Of a DNA stretch of 10,106 nt, positions 6,422 through 10,106 are shown piece after piece. Each line of letters opens with the position of its first letter. Position 1 is the first letter of the stretch. The stretch lies in the NCBI GenBank assembly GCA_021160845.1, contig JAGHBT010000015.1:1-10106 (forward strand), given 5' to 3'. This DNA is from a bacterium. Its GTDB lineage: Bacteria > Krumholzibacteriota > Krumholzibacteriia > Krumholzibacteriales > WJIX01. The translations under genes and the position numbers were made by a program. The notes under the pieces are model-generated. The model ran no database searches. It was given only the letters and a program-made list of their open reading frames with translations, and was not told where the DNA came from.

Positions 6422-7807
6422 ATGATTGATGAATCGCGAATGAGAGTGAAAGAATTAAAACGCCGTATCCGGAATGTAACTCTGCATACGGAAGATTACT
6501 ACAGGATTGCTTATGGTTATGACGCTACCGGTATAAGGGGGTCGTGTGTTGGGGTGGCCTTTCCGGAATCCGAATGTGATCTCGCTTTAATTATTAAAAA
6601 TGCGAATAGTCTTGGAATTCCGATTATACCGAGAGGAGCGGGCACTGGATTTTCCGGAGGTTCAGTGCCTGTGGACGGCAGTCTTGTTGTTTCCACTGAA
6701 AAGATCAGGCGTGTTCTTTCTTTTGACCGGGAAATGAATGAGGTAGAGGTTGAGAGTGGAATTGTAAATGGCAAATTGCAGGATTATCTCAAACCCTTTG
6801 GTTTTTTCTATCCCCCCGATCCGGCAAGTTACAAGGTTTCTACTATAGGGGGCAATATAGCCGAGAATGCCGGTGGCCCCAGAGCATATAAATATGGTGT
6901 AACACGTCGCTATGTAAGATCACTGAAATGGATTACTTCAACCGGGGAGTATCTGGAAAGCCAACAGGGTGGTCCGACAGCTTTTCTTATCGGTTCTGAA
7001 GGGACACTTGGGTTTATCTATTCCGCGCGGCTGGCGGTATTTCCCATTCCAAAGGCAAGGAAGACATTTCTTCTAGGCGCCAGCGGCGACGGGGACACTA
7101 TGAATTTGGCCTCGGATCTTCTTCATTCAGGGTTCCGTCCGAGTGTCCTCGAGTTCATTGATTCTAAAACAATACGGTGTGTTGCTGAGTATCTGGGGAT
7201 TTTATCGATTCTTGAGAACAGAGGAGATTCCAGTTATCTCTTTCTTGAAGTTGAGGGAACAGAAATTGAGACGGACGAGCAGCAAAGACATCTCAATGAC
7301 TATTGCGAGTGTCACGGGCTCACTTTGACTACGGCTGAGAAAGAGGAAGACAGAGAGATCCTGTGGGAACTAAGAAGATCGATAAGCCCGAGCCTCGCGA
7401 GAAGGAGTATCACAAAGGTAAATGAGGATATAGCGCTTCCACTTGGGAAACTTCCTGAAGCGGTAGTACGGATTCATGAGCTTGCCCGCGATAAAAGGCT
7501 TGATTGCTATATTTTCGGGCACTGTGGTGATGGAAATCTGCATATTAATATTATGACGGACAGACGAAATAAGAAGGAGATGGAAAGGGCAGGCGAGTTT
7601 GTTGAGAACCTCTTTTTGTATGTGATCGCGGCGGGTGGTACTCTAAGCGGTGAGCATGGGGTTGGTATTACAAAACGTCCCTTCCTCAGCCTTGCATTCA
7701 GTCCGGGGGAGCTTCGCCTGCAGGAGAAAATTAAAGGGGTTATTGATCCGGGGTCCACATTCAATCCGGGTAAATATTTTGACAACATAATGGAAGAGGT
7801 TGGATAG
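6422..7807 (+). CDS. FAD-linked 2-hydroxyacid oxidase/dehydrogenase, GlcD family
   Basis: This 461-residue flavoprotein of the VAO/PCMH family has the architecture of glycolate oxidase subunit GlcD and D-lactate dehydrogenases. The N-terminal FAD-binding domain (about 35-215) contains PRGAGTGFSGG (70-80), PPDPASYKVSTIGGNIAENAGG (131-152) and GSEGTLGFI (191-199). The C-terminal cap domain (about 216-455) holds NEDIALP (334-340), GHCGDGNLH (366-374) and SGEHGVG (409-415), whose histidines are the conserved active-site and metal ligands. There are no FeS cysteine clusters and no GlcE or GlcF partner nearby. It therefore either acts alone, with an unidentified acceptor, or pairs with subunits encoded elsewhere. 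Glycolate, D-lactate and D-2-hydroxyglutarate are all possible substrates and cannot be separated by eye. It begins 26 bases after the aminotransferase gene, behind a weak GGAAA site. Confidence 0.88.
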   Translation: MIDESRMRVKELKRRIRNVTLHTEDYYRIAYGYDATGIRGSCVGVAFPESECDLALIIKNANSLGIPIIPRGAGTGFSGGSVPVDGSLVVSTEKIRRVLSFDREMNEVEVESGIVNGKLQDYLKPFGFFYPPDPASYKVSTIGGNIAENAGGPRAYKYGVTRRYVRSLKWITSTGEYLESQQGGPTAFLIGSEGTLGFIYSARLAVFPIPKARKTFLLGASGDGDTMNLASDLLHSGFRPSVLEFIDSKTIRCVAEYLGILSILENRGDSSYLFLEVEGTEIETDEQQRHLNDYCECHGLTLTTAEKEEDREILWELRRSISPSLARRSITKVNEDIALPLGKLPEAVVRIHELARDKRLDCYIFGHCGDGNLHINIMTDRRNKKEMERAGEFVENLFLYVIAAGGTLSGEHGVGITKRPFLSLAFSPGELRLQEKIKGVIDPGSTFNPGKYFDNIMEEVG

Positions 7808-7811
7808 GTTG
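7792..7811 (+). promoter_or_regulatory. Ribosome binding site and TTG start of obg
   Basis: GGAAGAGG (7792-7799) lies 9 bases before the TTG at 7809. An alternative TTG at 7800 directly touches this site and would be too close to use it. With the 7809 start, obg begins one base after the stop codon of the oxidase gene, suggesting translational coupling. Confidence 0.6.
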
Positions 7812-8825
7812 ACACGGGGTTTTATAGACAGGGTAAAAATATATGTAGAGTCGGGTAACGGGGGCAATGGATGTGTGAGCTTTCGTAGAGAGAAGTTTGT
7901 TCCACGCGGTGGGCCTGATGGTGGAAATGGTGGGAAGGGAGGGGATATTGTTTTTCGTGTTGACCTTGGTATTAGAACCTTAATTGATCTTAGGTATAGA
8001 AAGAATTACAAGGCTGGCAATGGTCAAGCCGGTTCAGGGGCGAGAAAAGCCGGAAAAAGTGGTAAGTCGGTTGTAATTAGGGTACCTCAGGGCACTCTTG
8101 TAGAAGACTTGGAAAACGGTGAGTTTCTGGCCGATCTTACAGATGAAGAAGATGAGCTTGTTCTGCTTGAAGGAGGAAGGGGAGGCAGGGGTAATTACAC
8201 ATTTCGCACATCGAGGAACAAGGCGCCGTTGAGAGCCACCGGGGGAGAGCCCGGGACTCAAAAAACACTGAAACTGACGATGAAACTCATAGCGGATGTT
8301 GGACTGGTCGGGCTTCCTAACGCGGGAAAATCAACTCTTCTAAACACTGTGAGTGCGGCGCATCCCAAAATAGCTTCATACCCTTTCACTACACTAATTC
8401 CGACACTTGGTATTGTGAGTGTCGGTGAACTAGCGTCCTTTTGTATGGTTGATATTCCAGGGTTGATTAAAGGCGCCCATGAGGGAAAGGGTCTGGGGAT
8501 ACAGTTTCTACAGCATATTGAGCGTTGCCGTATCCTTCTGTTCGTTATCGATGCGAGTGTGCCTGAAATAGAAGACGTCTATTCTCAATTAATTGATGAA
8601 CTCGGGGCTTACAACGCAAATCTTCTTTCTAAGCAGAGGATTGTAGCCTTAAACAAAGTCGATTTAACAGAGGAGTTTCTTCAGGATAACTTTTCTTTTG
8701 CTAAGGAAGAAGATGTTTACCTGATCTCAGCGGCGACGGGGAAAGGTATCCCCGAGTTACTTAGCAGATTATATAAGGTCGTTAGTGAGAGTTCGAGGGA
8801 GGAGGATCAACAACCGAACCCATAA
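7809..8825 (+). CDS. obg: Obg/CgtA, ribosome-associated GTPase
   Basis: From TTG 7809 the protein has 338 residues. Obg is an essential GTPase in most bacteria, acting in late 50S subunit assembly and in growth and stress control. The glycine-rich Obg fold covers about 1-157, including FIDRVKIYVESGNGGNGCVS (5-24) and the nearby REKFVPRGGPDGG and GGRGGRGN runs. The G domain follows: G1 GLPNAGKST (168-176), G2 around PFTTLIPTLG (192-201), G3 DIPGLI (215-220), G4 NKVD (282-285) and G5 SAATGKG (307-313). It ends in a short hydrophilic tail (SSREEDQQPNP) and lacks the OCT domain of some Gram-positive Obg proteins. I chose 7809 because it places the start beside the family's normal N-terminus and behind GGAAGAGG. 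The last 44 bases overlap the convergent serpin gene. Confidence 0.95.
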   Translation: MTRGFIDRVKIYVESGNGGNGCVSFRREKFVPRGGPDGGNGGKGGDIVFRVDLGIRTLIDLRYRKNYKAGNGQAGSGARKAGKSGKSVVIRVPQGTLVEDLENGEFLADLTDEEDELVLLEGGRGGRGNYTFRTSRNKAPLRATGGEPGTQKTLKLTMKLIADVGLVGLPNAGKSTLLNTVSAAHPKIASYPFTTLIPTLGIVSVGELASFCMVDIPGLIKGAHEGKGLGIQFLQHIERCRILLFVIDASVPEIEDVYSQLIDELGAYNANLLSKQRIVALNKVDLTEEFLQDNFSFAKEEDVYLISAATGKGIPELLSRLYKVVSESSREEDQQPNP

Positions 8826-10014
8826 ACAACGGAAGGCCGTTACTGTTATCCTTTATAATCAGGAAATACGGCCTGTTAAAAATTAGATAAAAGGCCTTAA
8901 TGTTATCGTGACCCGCTGATGTCAGAGTTATTCCCACCGCTGTTGCCGCGGCAGCTTCAGTTCCTTTCTCGTCGATTTTTAGAAATGTTTTATGAAGCAC
9001 TTTACTCACATACACATTTAACCCACTCTCGATTTTACACATCCTTGAAAAATCGGCATTACCTGGCGAAAAGGCTATTTCCATCCCGAGGGCGGAGAGA
9101 GAGTTGTTAAGCCTTGATTTAAATTCGATCTCGAGCTTTGGCATTTCAATGGTGCCCTCTTGTTTTCTAAACTCAGACTCCCATAGCTTCCAGGATTTAT
9201 ATGAAAGATCCTTGTACAGGGTATCCAGATTTGAATCCTTATTAGGCAGAAAAAGGGAAATACTTGTCTTTCCATCTCCATATGGAATAGTTACCGCCTC
9301 GAATGTTTCTGTTTTCAGGTAGTTAAAGCGGTTTTTCTGTTTCATCATATCCACTGTTATTTTTTTTCCGTTATAGGGGTAAAAGAGTTCCGGTTTTGTC
9401 TCCTTCTTATCAAACTCCTTTGTCCAATTACCCTTAAAATAGATCGCGTTTACAAGATAGGCAATATCATCGGTTGAGACCATGTCAATGATATCGTTTA
9501 TCTTCCCGTTTGTTTTTTCCTTTACCCACGCGTTGATCGGTTTGGCCGTAGTAAGCGGGAAAAGATCAGCCAGGAAGTATTCCTCGGTATCCGATTTGAA
9601 TTCTTCATTAAATTTTATTGACCCATTGAGCCAGATAGAGTTAGCGATCGATAGTTTTACCTCTTTGCCCTTTTGCAATAGATTTACAATCAGTCGTTTG
9701 TTGCCTGCTTTGAAATCTTCACGGTTTATACCCTTTAACTTCAGGGTCTGCAGCATCGCTTTTTCCGTTTCCCCATCGCTTCCTCCCGTTGTCATCGCTA
9801 GCGCCAGCGCGACACTCGCGGGCGAGATAAAGATATTCTTATTTTTATGCGCTGCCGCTTCCTTTTGATAGAGGTCAAAACTGAATTCAGCATAGGCCCT
9901 GGCGACATCATTCTGCGTTACATTTTCCGTGTTGTTCCGAGGAAGAGAGAAGGCCACAAGCGAACCCGCGACAATCAGTATAAAGAGAACCGTTATTATA
10001 TTTGAATTTGACAT
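8782..10014 (-). CDS. Exported or membrane-anchored serpin (serine protease inhibitor family)
   Basis: This 410-residue protein is a complete serpin. A hydrophobic N-terminal segment (about 6-24), with no basic residues before it and no lipobox cysteine, implies export by signal peptide or retention as an anchor. The serpin core runs from about 37 to 405, with IFISPASVALALAMTTGGSD (61-80), NAIYFKGNWTKEF (189-201), MPKLEIE (291-297), FNRPYFLII (379-387) and PLFMGSVVDP (395-404). The reactive-loop hinge EKGTEAAAAT (349-358) has Gly at P15, Thr at P14 and four alanines at P12-P9, the pattern of inhibitory serpins. Counting from P17 = E349 puts P1-P1' at Thr365-Ser366. Inhibitory serpins trap a serine or cysteine protease irreversibly; the target here is unknown. 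Ribosome site GGGGG (10021-10025) precedes the ATG. The gene is alone on its strand and overlaps obg at its 3' end. Confidence 0.93.
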   Translation of the reverse strand: MSNSNIITVLFILIVAGSLVAFSLPRNNTENVTQNDVARAYAEFSFDLYQKEAAAHKNKNIFISPASVALALAMTTGGSDGETEKAMLQTLKLKGINREDFKAGNKRLIVNLLQKGKEVKLSIANSIWLNGSIKFNEEFKSDTEEYFLADLFPLTTAKPINAWVKEKTNGKINDIIDMVSTDDIAYLVNAIYFKGNWTKEFDKKETKPELFYPYNGKKITVDMMKQKNRFNYLKTETFEAVTIPYGDGKTSISLFLPNKDSNLDTLYKDLSYKSWKLWESEFRKQEGTIEMPKLEIEFKSRLNNSLSALGMEIAFSPGNADFSRMCKIESGLNVYVSKVLHKTFLKIDEKGTEAAAATAVGITLTSAGHDNIKAFYLIFNRPYFLIIKDNSNGLPLFMGSVVDPPPSNSH

Positions 10015-10041
10015 CCTTCACCCCCGAAGTAGAAACGGTTT

Positions 10042-10071
10042 ATTATAGCTCCGTTGCGTATTTAATACTAA
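10042..10071 (-). promoter_or_regulatory. Candidate promoter of the serpin gene
   Basis: On the minus strand a perfect TATAAT lies at 10042-10047, about 28 bases before the start codon. The best -35 candidate is weak: TTAGTA (10066-10071) at 18-base spacing, three matches to TTGACA. A transcript starting near 10035 would have a leader of about 20 bases. A strong -10 with a poor -35 would fit a promoter needing an activator, but that is inference. Confidence 0.45.
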
Positions 10072-10079
10072 CAATTGTT
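10070..10079. promoter_or_regulatory. 10-base palindrome AACAATTGTT upstream of the serpin
   Basis: AACAATTGTT is a perfect inverted repeat at the upstream edge of the candidate -35 region, a position used by operators. Short AT-rich palindromes also arise by chance, so this is only a candidate protein-binding site. Confidence 0.25.
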
Positions 10080-10106
10080 CGGCTATGAAGCAACCTAATA
10101 GAAAAA

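Noticed and set aside
8834..8874. Inverted repeat AGGCCGT / ACGGCCT (8834-8840 and 8868-8874) just after the obg stop, a possible terminator
   Set aside because: The stem is only 7 base pairs with a 27-base loop and no T-tract follows on either strand. It lies inside the serpin coding region, where the codons explain the sequence.
9482..9868. 128-codon open frame on the plus strand opposite the serpin gene
   Set aside because: It is antisense to a well-supported serpin, its translation shows no family pattern, and I saw no convincing ribosome binding site.

Overview
The window reads as ordinary chromosomal DNA from a Gram-negative (diderm) bacterium with type IV pili. The evidence for a diderm is a full inner-to-outer membrane pilus alignment operon ending in an outer-membrane secretin. 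DNA is moderately AT-rich by eye, genes are densely packed, and TTG start codons are used for at least two genes (rsmD and obg). I cannot assign a phylum. The gene content would fit a deltaproteobacterium-like lineage or an uncultivated diderm candidate phylum, but that is a guess.

Region 1 (1-3980) is the type IV pilus alignment operon: the 3' end of pilM, then pilN, pilO, pilP and pilQ, with stop/start overlaps or very short gaps, closed by a strong intrinsic terminator. PilM (cytoplasm) docks to the PilN N-terminus, PilN and PilO form the inner-membrane heterodimer, PilP bridges the periplasm, and PilQ is the outer-membrane pore. PilP here has no lipobox cysteine, and PilQ has one recognisable AMIN domain and a long charged linker.

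Region 2 (3981-8825) is a second same-strand cluster that starts after the terminator: rsmD (16S rRNA G966 methyltransferase), coaD (phosphopantetheine adenylyltransferase), a class I aminotransferase of aspartate aminotransferase type, a GlcD-type FAD-linked oxidase, and obg/cgtA (ribosome-associated GTPase). Gaps are 1-38 bases with no terminator between genes, so it is probably one transcription unit. It mixes ribosome assembly, CoA synthesis and central metabolism.

Region 3 (8782-10106) holds one gene on the minus strand, an exported or membrane-anchored serpin. It converges on obg and the two coding regions overlap tail to tail by 44 bases. Its hinge and reactive-centre loop look inhibitory. 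A candidate promoter with a perfect TATAAT and an adjacent 10-base palindrome lie upstream.

I found no RNA genes, CRISPR arrays, insertion sequences or prophage. I do not see a clear undescribed multi-gene system. The item most worth following up is the serpin, with its reactive loop and its overlap with obg.
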